A DNA stretch of 64,000 nt from Marinifilum breve (lineage in GTDB: Bacteria > Bacteroidota > Bacteroidia > Bacteroidales > Marinifilaceae), in contig NZ_QFLI01000015.1 of NCBI RefSeq assembly GCF_003202155.1, positions 1 to 64,000 on the forward strand, read 5' to 3'. The notes under the pieces are model-generated. The model was not told the origin of the DNA. It searched no databases and was given only the letters and a program-made list of their open reading frames with translations. Shown one piece after another: positions 7,835 to 16,859 of the stretch. The position numbers and the translations under genes are program-made. Within the stretch, counting starts at the first letter, position 1, and every line of letters begins with the position of its first letter.

Positions 7835-10800
7835 TTAAAAGTTTACAGTAAGACCAGCAGTAAATTTTCTTGTTAGTGGGTAGTTATTTCCTAAATCAAT
7901 ACCAGTTGTAACATTAACAGTTTCAGGATCTGCTCCTGTATAATTTGTGATTGTGAATAAATTCTCTCCACTTACAAATACCCTGGCACCACTAATACCT
8001 ATTTTATTTGTAATGTGTTTCGGTAGTTTATATCCAACGATTAAATTCTTCAGCTTCACATAATGCACGTTTTGCTCTACAAATCTATCAGAAACTACTA
8101 TATTATTACCTCTCGTATCTAGCTCGTTGCGTGGATAATCCGTTTCATCTCCTGGTTTTTCCCAGAAAGTATAATCATTCAAATCTGCCAAGATAGGAAA
8201 AGAAATATTGTCTTGTGTCACACTTAAAGTGGTAGGAAGAGTGCCATTTATAATCGTACGACCTAAAGAATAACTCAAAAGGAAATTAACATCAAAGTTT
8301 TTCCATTTTATCTCGTTTAGTAAACCTCCAAACGCTTTTGGTAGAGGAGAACCAAGATATACCTCGTCTTGGTGATCGATTTCTGCATCTCCATTAAAAT
8401 CAAGATAACGAGTATCACCTACAGTATATACCTGTGATTTATTCCCTGCATTGAAAAAATACTTCGTACCATCTGTCGAATATCTATATGGCAAATTACT
8501 TGCATCGGATATAATACCGTCAGTTCGAAGAGCATATATTCCATTAACTGGTTTTCCTATGGTATATCTTCTTGAAATATCCCTGTCATCATAAGATGCC
8601 CTAAATTGATTCCAGTTTCTCGCAATATTAAAGTTCATTTTCCAAGTAAGCTCATCATTTCGAATAACATCCCATTTAATGGTTAATTCCATACCTTCAT
8701 TCGAAATTGCTGCGGCATTCATCGCCTGCCCACTAAAATATGAGTAGTTACCAGGTAAATCTACGTTATATAAAAGTTTATCAGTATATCGATAATAATA
8801 ATCGAAAATGACACCTAACTTGTAATTAAAAAAATCTAAATCAAGCCCCAAGTTGTATTGCGTAGTTTCTTCCCAGCTAAGTTTATCATTCAACAAACCA
8901 TATCGTTCATCAGCCGATAAAATACTATTGCCCCTAAATGGCACCGTACCTGTCGATAATAAACCATAAGCAAGATATGCCTGGTCAAACTGCATACCAG
9001 AAACACCCCAACTGGCTCTTATTTTACCGAAATCCATCTTTGGCAAAAAATTCATGAAGTTTTCTTCACTAAAAACCCAACCTGCACTGGCAGATGGAAA
9101 TGTTCCCCAAGGAATTGCCTTACCAAATTTAGAACTACCATCTCGTCTTATAGACGCCTCGAATAGATACTTTTTGTTATAATTATACTTAACCCTTGCT
9201 AATCCACTTACCAATATCGACTCGGAAAAATCAGATTGATATTGCATCATCTGTCGATTATATCCCTGACTAACATCTACATATGGAAATCCGCCAGTAA
9301 CATAGTTTATATAGTCACTTGGTGAGTTATTGCCATAACCATTATAAGAAGTTTGTTTGTCAGTTTGATAAGAAAAACCAGCAAGTATATCAATATTATG
9401 CAATTCATTTATTGATGTATTATAGGTTAGTATGTTTTCTGATAGCATATTCGTAAAATCACTCATACCACCATAACTACTGGAAAATCCTTCCGTATTC
9501 AAAAAAGACGGGGTAAACCTATTAAACTTAGAGACCGAATAATCGATTGAATTCATGGACTTAAAATCCAACCCTTTCGTTAGATTATAAAGAACAGAGA
9601 AGTTTGCACGTAAACGAAAATCATGATTTTTTTGCTTTACACCTGTAATACTCTGCAAAAGAGTACTTTCGACCACAGAACCTTTTCCTGGAAGAAATGG
9701 CGAGTATTCAAAAGGAGCTGTTGGTACTGTCTCAATTGTTGTCCCATTACTGGTCTTTTTCCTTGAGCTAATAGAACTAAAAACTCTGAAATCTATTGTT
9801 GCTCTTTTTGTAGGCTTAAAATTTAAACTCGCAAGCATTGTTCCTCTATCGAAACCAGAATTTTTCATGATACCGTCTTCGGAATAATATCCAATACCGA
9901 TATTAAAATTCATGTTTTCATTACCACCTCTTGCTTGAACATTAGCATCAACGACCTTACCCGCTTGGAACATGATATCAAACCAATTGGTAGAATTATT
10001 GTAAAAAGAATTAAGACTGTCCTGCTGTAATCTAACAACGTCAGGCACACCCCAGACACTTCCATTTCCCCAATAGAAATCATAACCAGAATTATACATT
10101 CCATCCTGTCTCATCTTCCAAGCTTCATAATGTGAGTCTGGATAAATGGCTACATTTTTGTCGTCATCAAAACCTGCATTACGAGCTTTTCTTAAGGCTT
10201 CCTCCTTAAATCTTCTTGCTTCCACTCCAGCTGTTACAGTTGGGAATTTAGGCACAAATGAATAAGAAGTAGACACATTAGCACTAAACTTTGTCTTACC
10301 AGGTCTACCTTTTTTAGTTGTTACCAAGATCACACCATTAGCTGCACGGGAACCATATAAAGAAGCAGCAGAAGCATCTTTTAACACTTCAATCGATTCA
10401 ATCATTGATGGATCAATCTCTGCCAGTGCATTAGTTCCTGTCATACCAGATTGCATATTCGAAACAGGTATACCATCAATCACCCATAAAGGAGCAGAAA
10501 AGTTTCTTGTTTCAGAATCCAGTGAGTTATATCCACGTACAACTGTGGAAACACCACCACCACCTGGTGCACCAGACATATTCTGAATATCCATACCTGC
10601 TATACGTCCTTGAAGTGCAGTTGCAATATTGGAAACAGGAACATTTTTTAATGCTTCTCCTTTTACAGAAGCAACAGAACCAACCATTTCCCTTTTGGTT
10701 GTGGTACCATATGCCACTACCGAAACTTCATCTAACTTTGAAACATCTTCTTCTAATGCAATCATCAACGGTTTACCTCCATCAAATACTACTTTTTTAG

Positions 10801-11362
10801 CTTTAAAACCTACAGATGAAACCATTAACACTCCTTTTCGTTTCGGAGAATTTAAAGAAAACATTCCATCAGCATTGGTAGCTGTACCATTGTAAGTTCC
10901 TTCAATCATTACCGTTACACCTGGTATGGGAGTTCCGCTTTTATCGGTTACCTTTCCTTTGATTACTGTTGGTTTTTGTTGTTCTTGTTCCTCTACTACA
11001 GCTGGACGAGGCTTTATCACAATTACCTCTTTATCGATCTCATAGGTCAAATCAGTACCTTTCAATACTTCATCTAACACCTCTTTCACGGTTTCTTCCT
11101 TGGCATCAATCGAAATGCCATCCAACTTCTCAATCTCGTCAAGATTGTAGATGAAACCCAAATTGGTTTGAGATTCAATTTCTCGAATTAAATCTTTTGC
11201 GCTCACATCCTTCAGGTTCAAACTCACCCTCTGCGAGAACACACTGGCATTCAGCTGTAAACTAAATGCAAAAAATAATAATACAAATGTTTTCATAGCA
11301 ATAAGCCATTTCTTCCGAACACCTAATAACTTAGATATTCGAAACAATTCAAATTTTTCCAT
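7835..11362 (-). CDS. SusC/RagA family TonB-dependent transporter with N-terminal STN signalling domain
   Basis: Starting at the ATG at 11362 (MEKFELF...) gives 1175 residues. An upstream ATG at 11398 would add MGCTCNSKHYKF, which looks unlike a leader. A signal segment (MKTFVLLFFAFSLQLNAS) is followed by an STN domain (about 45-117), a carboxypeptidase-regulatory-like domain (about 130-210), the plug with SLYGSRAANGVILVTTKKG, and a 22-strand barrel ending in TAGLTVNF. STN domains talk to FecR-type anti-sigma factors, and one is encoded directly upstream. It transports the substrate held by the SusD partner across the outer membrane using TonB energy. Confidence 0.95.
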   Translation of the reverse strand: MEKFELFRISKLLGVRKKWLIAMKTFVLLFFAFSLQLNASVFSQRVSLNLKDVSAKDLIREIESQTNLGFIYNLDEIEKLDGISIDAKEETVKEVLDEVLKGTDLTYEIDKEVIVIKPRPAVVEEQEQQKPTVIKGKVTDKSGTPIPGVTVMIEGTYNGTATNADGMFSLNSPKRKGVLMVSSVGFKAKKVVFDGGKPLMIALEEDVSKLDEVSVVAYGTTTKREMVGSVASVKGEALKNVPVSNIATALQGRIAGMDIQNMSGAPGGGGVSTVVRGYNSLDSETRNFSAPLWVIDGIPVSNMQSGMTGTNALAEIDPSMIESIEVLKDASAASLYGSRAANGVILVTTKKGRPGKTKFSANVSTSYSFVPKFPTVTAGVEARRFKEEALRKARNAGFDDDKNVAIYPDSHYEAWKMRQDGMYNSGYDFYWGNGSVWGVPDVVRLQQDSLNSFYNNSTNWFDIMFQAGKVVDANVQARGGNENMNFNIGIGYYSEDGIMKNSGFDRGTMLASLNFKPTKRATIDFRVFSSISSRKKTSNGTTIETVPTAPFEYSPFLPGKGSVVESTLLQSITGVKQKNHDFRLRANFSVLYNLTKGLDFKSMNSIDYSVSKFNRFTPSFLNTEGFSSSYGGMSDFTNMLSENILTYNTSINELHNIDILAGFSYQTDKQTSYNGYGNNSPSDYINYVTGGFPYVDVSQGYNRQMMQYQSDFSESILVSGLARVKYNYNKKYLFEASIRRDGSSKFGKAIPWGTFPSASAGWVFSEENFMNFLPKMDFGKIRASWGVSGMQFDQAYLAYGLLSTGTVPFRGNSILSADERYGLLNDKLSWEETTQYNLGLDLDFFNYKLGVIFDYYYRYTDKLLYNVDLPGNYSYFSGQAMNAAAISNEGMELTIKWDVIRNDELTWKMNFNIARNWNQFRASYDDRDISRRYTIGKPVNGIYALRTDGIISDASNLPYRYSTDGTKYFFNAGNKSQVYTVGDTRYLDFNGDAEIDHQDEVYLGSPLPKAFGGLLNEIKWKNFDVNFLLSYSLGRTIINGTLPTTLSVTQDNISFPILADLNDYTFWEKPGDETDYPRNELDTRGNNIVVSDRFVEQNVHYVKLKNLIVGYKLPKHITNKIGISGARVFVSGENLFTITNYTGADPETVNVTTGIDLGNNYPLTRKFTAGLTVNF

Positions 11363-11420
11363 AAATTTGTAATGTTTAGAGTTACACGTACATCCCATTG
11401 GGATGATTAATTCTAAATAG

Positions 11421-11447
11421 CCGGGACATAGTACCAGTATGTTCCGG
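11421..11447 (-). promoter_or_regulatory. Hairpin in the fecR-susC spacer
   Basis: Ten-base arms (11421-11430 and 11438-11447) pair with one wobble. Together with a nearby GTATCGGCACTATACC-like motif (about 11480-11500) they occupy the 115-base spacer between the anti-sigma and susC genes. This could be a partial terminator that sets the ratio of regulator to transporter mRNA, or part of the sigma-dependent control region. Confidence 0.35.
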
Positions 11448-11513
11448 TATTTTTTTGGTATTTAAACTATTCCTATTTGGTATAGTGCCGATACTTTTTC
11501 TCAAGCATCAGTA

Positions 11514-12707
11514 TTATTTGGTTCTTACAATTACAGTCCTTTCGCTTTTAATTTCAAATTCAACATTGGTTGTTTTTTCTATCATGTCCAACAAGTCGTT
11601 ACAATTGTTGAATCGAGGCAGTTTTCCTGAGAAGTATTGATACCGGGCTCCATCGTCCTCATAAAATACAGAGATATCATACCAACGAGAAAGTTTTCTC
11701 AGAATGTCTTCCAATGATTCTTCGTTGAATGTAAACAATCCTTCTCTCCATTGCCCATATCTTTTTGCATCAACCTGTTCTACATTCAATTTATGCTCAT
11801 CTTTATTTAAAACTGCCATTTCATCAGGCTTAATGATAATGTCTTCCAAGTCTTCGTACTTTGGAGAGATTTTCACACTACCTTCTACCAAGGCAGTTTT
11901 TATACTTTCTTCATCTCCGTAGGCCGAAAGATTAAAAGCAGTACCCAATACTTCAACATTCAATTGTTTGGTATTTACAATAAAGGGTGCATTTTTATTC
12001 TTTGTCACTTCAAAATAGGCTTCACCATCCAGCTCTACCTCCCTAATGTTATCTGCAAACTGAGTCGGGTATTTTAATGTCGATTCTGAATTCAGCCATA
12101 CCTTGGTTCCATCAGCAAGGGTTAACTGGTATTCCTCTCCTCTACCAATAATCAAATGATTGTATCTTAATTTGGCAGTTTTATTTGCGGATGAAGTGTA
12201 ACTCAATGAACGATCTTTGTTTTCGATAGTCACATGCTGCTCATTTCTCTCTAACACTTGATCTTCTTCACCCAGTTGTACTCTTTCTCCGGTACTCAAT
12301 ACCAACTCAGCAGATTTTATTCCTGGTGCAATTTCTACAGGAATATCCGATACGTAATCTTCATAGCTATAATCCTGCATTAACAGGTAAGTAGCTGCCA
12401 AAATAGGCAAAGCAATAATAGCTGCATATTTCAACATCTCTTTCCAAAGCATTTTTCTTACTTTGGTTTCTTTTTGAATGGATGCCTGAAAACGACTCCA
12501 CTCCTGCTCAAGATTAATTCTATTGATAATATCCTTACGCTCCTGTGTACTGCTTCCATTTTCCAATTCGTCAAGCAATTTTCGGTTCGATTCTTTTTCT
12601 TTCAACCATTCTTCCAATTGCTCACTTTCCTTTTCATCCAAATTCCCATTCAGATACAAAGCAAGTAATTTACTGATATCAATATTTTTATTAATTCTTT
12701 CTTCCAT
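11514..12707 (-). CDS. FecR family anti-sigma factor
   Basis: This 397-residue protein has a cytoplasmic N-terminal sigma-binding part (1-90), one membrane helix (91-110, MLKYAAIIALPILAATYLLM), and a periplasmic FecR domain. That domain has the typical GEEYQLTLADGTKVWLNSES and VELDGEAYFEVTKNKNAPF motifs, and a DUF4974-type C-terminal domain (from about 325, FTFNEESLEDILRKLSRWYDI). The protein receives the signal from the STN domain of SusC and controls the sigma factor. It sits between the sigma gene (12893) and susC (7835), the standard order. Confidence 0.94.
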   Translation of the reverse strand: MEERINKNIDISKLLALYLNGNLDEKESEQLEEWLKEKESNRKLLDELENGSSTQERKDIINRINLEQEWSRFQASIQKETKVRKMLWKEMLKYAAIIALPILAATYLLMQDYSYEDYVSDIPVEIAPGIKSAELVLSTGERVQLGEEDQVLERNEQHVTIENKDRSLSYTSSANKTAKLRYNHLIIGRGEEYQLTLADGTKVWLNSESTLKYPTQFADNIREVELDGEAYFEVTKNKNAPFIVNTKQLNVEVLGTAFNLSAYGDEESIKTALVEGSVKISPKYEDLEDIIIKPDEMAVLNKDEHKLNVEQVDAKRYGQWREGLFTFNEESLEDILRKLSRWYDISVFYEDDGARYQYFSGKLPRFNNCNDLLDMIEKTTNVEFEIKSERTVIVRTK

Positions 12708-12892
12708 TTGATTCTAACAATTTAGGTGTGCACTCCTATTGCCTTTCATCTTACAGACTTCTTTTTTGAAATCGGGGTGAAGTAAAAAGAAAATTTTCAC
12801 AAAAAAAATATGAATTTAATCGAACAAGCCCATTATTGAGCTATTAATAAGAGTATTCAGGAAGGATTCTAAATCAATTCGAAAATGTTTGC

Positions 12893-13447
12893 CTACAGAA
12901 AATGATAGAATTCTACCAATAGGAAGATCACATATTGTTCTCCGAACAACTCACGTAGTTTTCTAAAGGCATGAAGCTTGTGTGTTTTTACCGTATTGAT
13001 GCTCACATTCAGCTCTTCAGCTATTTCGGGGTTGCTCAGGCCTTGCAGGTTCAAACGAAGAATTTCACGAGCCTTTTCCGGTAAAAGCTCAATGGCTCCT
13101 TCCAATTGTCGATAGGTTTCTTCTCGAACAATTTCATTCACCACATAATCATCCTCAATTTGAACTTCTTCGTTTAATTCTTCGGTAAAGCCTCTTCGCT
13201 TTTGCTTTTTTAAATAATCGAAACAAGTGTTTTTGGTAGCCAGGTAAAAATACACCTTCATGGATCTTTCCGAATCGAATTCGGTTTCATTGTTCCAAAT
13301 CTTCACAAAAACGTCTTGTACCAAATCTTTGGCTAAATCCTCATCCCGCACAAATTTATTGGCAAATACGCACAAAGAAGGAAAGTAGGATTCAAATACC
13401 TTCTTGAATTCAATCTCGCGTATTTTTAATTTGGACTCTGCGGTCAT
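12893..13447 (-). CDS. ECF RNA polymerase sigma factor (FecI-like)
   Basis: A 184-residue protein with sigma region 2 (FVRDEDLAKDLVQDVFVKIW, about 36-55, and MKVYFYLATKNTCFDYLKK) and region 4 (LPEKAREILRLNLQGL, then NPEIAEELNVSINTVKTHKL helix-turn-helix, about 120-165). It belongs to the Bacteroidota FecI-like ECF group that activates a downstream SusCD locus when the cognate FecR is triggered. The fecR gene follows 185 bases later on the same strand. The C-terminal tail FLLVEFYHFL is hydrophobic, as is common in this group. Confidence 0.95.
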   Translation of the reverse strand: MTAESKLKIREIEFKKVFESYFPSLCVFANKFVRDEDLAKDLVQDVFVKIWNNETEFDSERSMKVYFYLATKNTCFDYLKKQKRRGFTEELNEEVQIEDDYVVNEIVREETYRQLEGAIELLPEKAREILRLNLQGLSNPEIAEELNVSINTVKTHKLHAFRKLRELFGEQYVIFLLVEFYHFL

Positions 13448-13564
13448 TTAGGTTTTTTGGGTTATTTAGTCATGTGGTTCAGGCCACAAATGTAAAAGAA
13501 TTGATTGAAAATTGAAATTTGCTCTAATTATTCTTCATGAAGATATCTATTCAAAGCACAAAAA

Positions 13565-13591
13565 ACTCTCCTCCAAATCATGGAAAAGAGT
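13565..13591 (-). terminator. Terminator of the glycerate kinase gene
   Basis: On the minus strand, actcttttcc pairs with ggaggagagt (with wobbles) and is followed by tttttt. It lies 31 bases beyond the glycerate kinase stop. Confidence 0.55.
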
Positions 13592-13621
13592 CTTTCTAAA
13601 GTCTAAGGAAACCTATTTTAT

Positions 13622-14752
13622 TTAACCTTTAACTTTCAATATCTCACCAAAGCTTTCAGCAGCCATCTCTAGGTATTTCCCTGCATTTTGCATGGAGTCC
13701 TGCAAGTCTTTGGCATAACCCGAAGTTTCGGAGATGTAATCTACTTTTAGCTTCTCCCTTTCTGTTTCTGATAGGTCTACCAAAGCACAGAAGAGCGCCA
13801 GTTTCTGATCTTCCAATGAATCCAATACACCTCTAATTACTTTACCCGAGAAGGTTTGAGAATCCAATTTTCCCTCTCCTGTAATGATCCAGTCGGCACC
13901 TTTAATTTTTTGATCAAAGCCTGCTTCATTTTTGATGAGTTCAATTCCAGAACTCAAGTTTGCTCCAAGGAATAGTATGCATCCTGCACCAAGACCACCT
14001 GCTGCCCCTGCTCCTTTTATATTTTGCAGATCTAAATGAAACTGAGACTTCACCACCTCATTAAAAATGATAAGACCATTATCAAGTTCCATTACCATTT
14101 TTGAGGATGCCCCTTTTTGAGGCGAATACACGTAAGCAGCGCCATTGGGTCCATATAGTGGATTATCTACATCACAAGCTACTTCGAATTTTACATCCTT
14201 GATTTGCGGGTGTGCACCGGAAATATCAATGGTCTCTATTTCCTGCAAATCCTTACCAACTCCTGAGAGCTCCTTTTTGTCTTTACTAAAAAATCGATAG
14301 CCCAAGGCCCTGGCCATGCCCATACCCGCATCATTGGTAGCACTTCCACCTATTCCCAATATGATGTGTTCTACCCCTTTATCAAGGGCATCTTTTATGA
14401 GCTCACCCGTTCCGTATGTACTAGTTTTTAACGGGTTTGCTTCTTCATTGCTAAGCAAGCGAATTCCTGAAGCTTCAGCCATTTCAATAAAAGCAGTCTT
14501 CTTGGCTTTGGAGTACAAGTAAGAAGCTTTTACTTTCCTGCCTAATGGATCATTCACCTTCAACGAAATCATTTCCCCATCAAGATAGTACTGCAACACC
14601 TCAACGGTTCCATCCCCTCCATCTGCCAAAGGTAATTTCTCAATTTCAATATCCGGCACATGTTTTCTGATTCCTTTTTCAATGGCATCACAAAACTGAA
14701 GTCCGGTTAGGGATCCTTTAAATTTATCGGGAGCTATGATTATTTTGGTCAT
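13622..14752 (-). CDS. glxK: Glycerate kinase (GK type II, GlxK/GarK family)
   Basis: A 376-residue cytoplasmic enzyme that phosphorylates D-glycerate with ATP, feeding glyoxylate or sugar-acid breakdown into glycolysis. Family hallmarks in order: IIAPDKFKGSLTG (6-18), LADGGDGTVEV (42-52), TSTYGTGELI, the GIGGSATNDAGMGMA loop (about 133-147), CDVDNPLYGPNGAA, GAGAAGGLGAG (about 246-256) and TGEGKLDSQTFSGK (about 292-305). The length is normal for the family. It stands alone between the sigma factor and a MITE-like element. GlxK versus GarK cannot be separated by context here. Confidence 0.93.
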   Translation of the reverse strand: MTKIIIAPDKFKGSLTGLQFCDAIEKGIRKHVPDIEIEKLPLADGGDGTVEVLQYYLDGEMISLKVNDPLGRKVKASYLYSKAKKTAFIEMAEASGIRLLSNEEANPLKTSTYGTGELIKDALDKGVEHIILGIGGSATNDAGMGMARALGYRFFSKDKKELSGVGKDLQEIETIDISGAHPQIKDVKFEVACDVDNPLYGPNGAAYVYSPQKGASSKMVMELDNGLIIFNEVVKSQFHLDLQNIKGAGAAGGLGAGCILFLGANLSSGIELIKNEAGFDQKIKGADWIITGEGKLDSQTFSGKVIRGVLDSLEDQKLALFCALVDLSETEREKLKVDYISETSGYAKDLQDSMQNAGKYLEMAAESFGEILKVKG

Positions 14753-14806
14753 ATCTTTAGAAAATTATCTAATTCGAAAGATATTGAATTACTTTTACGG
14801 ATGTAA

Positions 14807-14966
14807 GAAACTGTTTAAAATTTATCCTTCAGCTTTTTTATATGAAGACATGAAGCCTAACTGCGTTAAATTCCATTTAAATAGAACCACTATTCGCATA
14901 AAATTTGCCTTGTTACGCTTCATTTTTCATCGATAAAAAATTCTAAAAACAAATTTAAACAGTTCC
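14807..14966. mobile_element. MITE-like element, 160 bp, with terminal inverted repeats and 3-bp target duplication
   Basis: The left end reads GAAACTGTTTAAAATTT (14807-14823). The right end, reverse-complemented, reads GGAACTGTTTAAATTTG (14966-14950). Both are flanked directly by TAA (14804-14806 and 14967-14969). A non-coding unit of 160 bases with 15-base termini and a TNA-type 3-bp duplication fits a MITE mobilised by an IS5-family (IS1031-like) transposase. The family assignment is inference; the repeats and the duplication are seen directly. Confidence 0.55.
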
Positions 14967-15004
14967 TAAGAATTCTATCATTATAAATACGATTCACAAC
15001 AAAC

Positions 15005-15466
15005 ATGAAAGGAATACAAGATTACTATCACGACCATTTTGCACAATGCTACGGATGTGGAAGATTAAATGAACATGGTCATCACTTGAAAACTTATTGG
15101 GATGGAGAACATACCATTACCAAATTTATCCCGAAAGAATATCACACGGCAATTCCGGGATTTGTATATGGTGGCATGTTGGCTTCGGTGATTGATTGTC
15201 ATGGAACTGGTTCGGCAGCATTGGCTTTTGCCAAACAACAAAATATTGAATTGTGCGAACACAATGCTCCAAGATGTGTTACTGCTTCATTGCAAGTAAA
15301 ATATTTAAAACCAACACCCATTGATGGGGAGATTGAAATAAAAGGTACAATAGCTAAAATCAACGAGCGTAAGGCAACTATTGTTGCAGAACTTTATGCT
15401 GGTGGTAATCTCTGTGTAACAGGTGAAATTGTTGCAGTTTTAGTACCTGATAATTTTGGAGAATAA
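15005..15466 (+). CDS. PaaI/hotdog-fold acyl-CoA thioesterase family protein
   Basis: A 153-residue single-hotdog protein. The central hot-dog helix motif is FVYGGMLASVIDCHGTGSAA (about 53-72), followed by strands TASLQVKYLKPTPIDGEIEIKGTI and KATIVAELYAGGNLCVTGEIVAVLV. Aspartate/histidine in VIDCHG are candidate catalytic residues, as in the PaaI group. An N-terminal CYGCGRLNEHG segment is shared with the 'DUF4442/PaaI' type that starts with a Cys-Gly pair. The likely role is hydrolysis of an acyl-CoA thioester in the cytoplasm; the substrate is unknown. Confidence 0.88.
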   Translation: MKGIQDYYHDHFAQCYGCGRLNEHGHHLKTYWDGEHTITKFIPKEYHTAIPGFVYGGMLASVIDCHGTGSAALAFAKQQNIELCEHNAPRCVTASLQVKYLKPTPIDGEIEIKGTIAKINERKATIVAELYAGGNLCVTGEIVAVLVPDNFGE

Positions 15467-15476
15467 ATGCAAAACA

Positions 15477-15510
15477 AAAGGCTATCCACATCAGTTGAAT
15501 AGCCTTTTTT
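15477..15510. terminator. Bidirectional terminator between the thioesterase and tolC genes
   Basis: Arms aaaggctat (15477-15485) and atagccttt (15499-15507) are followed by a T-run on the plus strand and an A-run (T on the minus side) before the left arm. It can serve both converging genes. Confidence 0.75.
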
Positions 15511-15527
15511 AAAATTTTCGAGATTAC

Positions 15528-16814
15528 TTATTCGTTTAAAATTCCTCCGGTTAGTCGAACCAATGAGGTTCTAGATTGAATCAAATTGAAAATAGCATTT
15601 AATCGAGCCAAAGCCACATTTTGATAATTGATTTGAACATCGCGATAGTTAAAGGAGTTAATACTACCCGATTCGTATTTGTCTTTGGATATAGATAAAT
15701 TCAGTTCTGCCGCTTCCAAATTCTCTTCAGCCAACAAATACAACTCCCTCCTGACTTGGTACAGCTCACAACTTTGAGCTAAAGCATTCGTAAGCGTATG
15801 CTTTAAATCCTCTGTTTCAATTTTTCCAATTTCTTCCTGGATTCTTGCAATTTGTAGTGCCCTTCGATTCGAATTCCCATTAAATATCATATAACTCAAA
15901 CTAAGGTTGGCATACAGATTATGAGAATCTATTGTATTGGACGACATACCATCCGGCTTTGTTCTAATTCTATTGCCCTGAATACCTGCTCCAAAATTCA
16001 GTTTAGGAAAAAAATTGCTCCTTGCCAGCTCCACATCTCTTCTCAGAATCATTTCCTGAATGTAACGATTCTTTAAGTTGCTGTTATTATTTAGCATTTT
16101 ATCCAATAAACTGGCCAATTGGTATTCATCGCTTACTGGCAAAAACTCATCCGAAAACTTGTAGGTTTTACTCTCTTTAACGCCCAATAGAAAATTCAAA
16201 TCGCGTACAGCATTGTTAAAATTAACTTCTTGCAATAAATAGGAAGAGCGATCTTCGAGCCAGGCATTTTTCGATTGTAAAACATCGTAAGTTACAGCAC
16301 TACCCAATTCTTTACCAACCTTACTTCTTTCATACCTGTCCGAAGACAAATTCATAATCTTCTCACTTACTTTCAATCTCTCCTTTTCGAGTAAGATTTT
16401 ATAATAAGCCAGTATAATCAACTCAATTCTATTTTCAACTGCTATCAGCGTATTTCCCTTTGAGAGTTGCTCCAAATCATCGAATTTATCCTTTCTGATT
16501 TGCACAGCAAAACCCTCAAAAAGTGTCCAATTCATATCTAATGATGGAATTACACTCAAGCGAGTAAAGTCATTGCTTTCATTATAGTCTTTTATCCCTC
16601 TTCCCTGAAGGTTAAACTGAATTCGAGGATATCTTCCAACATTTCCCCACGAATTATTTAATTCTGAAATCCGTTCCGATTTACGAATGATTTTTAATTC
16701 ATAATTGTTTTCCAAGCCAACCTGAATTGCTTTTGACAAACTTAACTCCTCTTGAGCCATCAAGCTCATCAAGAAGCAACTCAACAATAGGCTTAATGAT
16801 ATCTTTTTTATCAT
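15528..16814 (-). CDS. TolC family outer membrane efflux protein
   Basis: A 428-residue protein with signal peptide MIKKISLSLLLSCFLMSLMAQ, then two OEP repeats of long amphipathic helices (for example LSLSKAIQVGLENNYELKIIRKS near 25 and the second-half equivalent ending in ALARLNAIFNLIQSRTSLVRLTG). This forms the outer-membrane channel and periplasmic tunnel of a tripartite pump. It is the last gene of the minus-strand operon adaptor (20051), RND pump (16860), TolC, 45 bases after the pump gene. Confidence 0.93.
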   Translation of the reverse strand: MIKKISLSLLLSCFLMSLMAQEELSLSKAIQVGLENNYELKIIRKSERISELNNSWGNVGRYPRIQFNLQGRGIKDYNESNDFTRLSVIPSLDMNWTLFEGFAVQIRKDKFDDLEQLSKGNTLIAVENRIELIILAYYKILLEKERLKVSEKIMNLSSDRYERSKVGKELGSAVTYDVLQSKNAWLEDRSSYLLQEVNFNNAVRDLNFLLGVKESKTYKFSDEFLPVSDEYQLASLLDKMLNNNSNLKNRYIQEMILRRDVELARSNFFPKLNFGAGIQGNRIRTKPDGMSSNTIDSHNLYANLSLSYMIFNGNSNRRALQIARIQEEIGKIETEDLKHTLTNALAQSCELYQVRRELYLLAEENLEAAELNLSISKDKYESGSINSFNYRDVQINYQNVALARLNAIFNLIQSRTSLVRLTGGILNE

Positions 16815-16859
16815 TTCTTGTCTTTGTATAATGGTTCGGAGTAAGTATCTCTCCGATGA

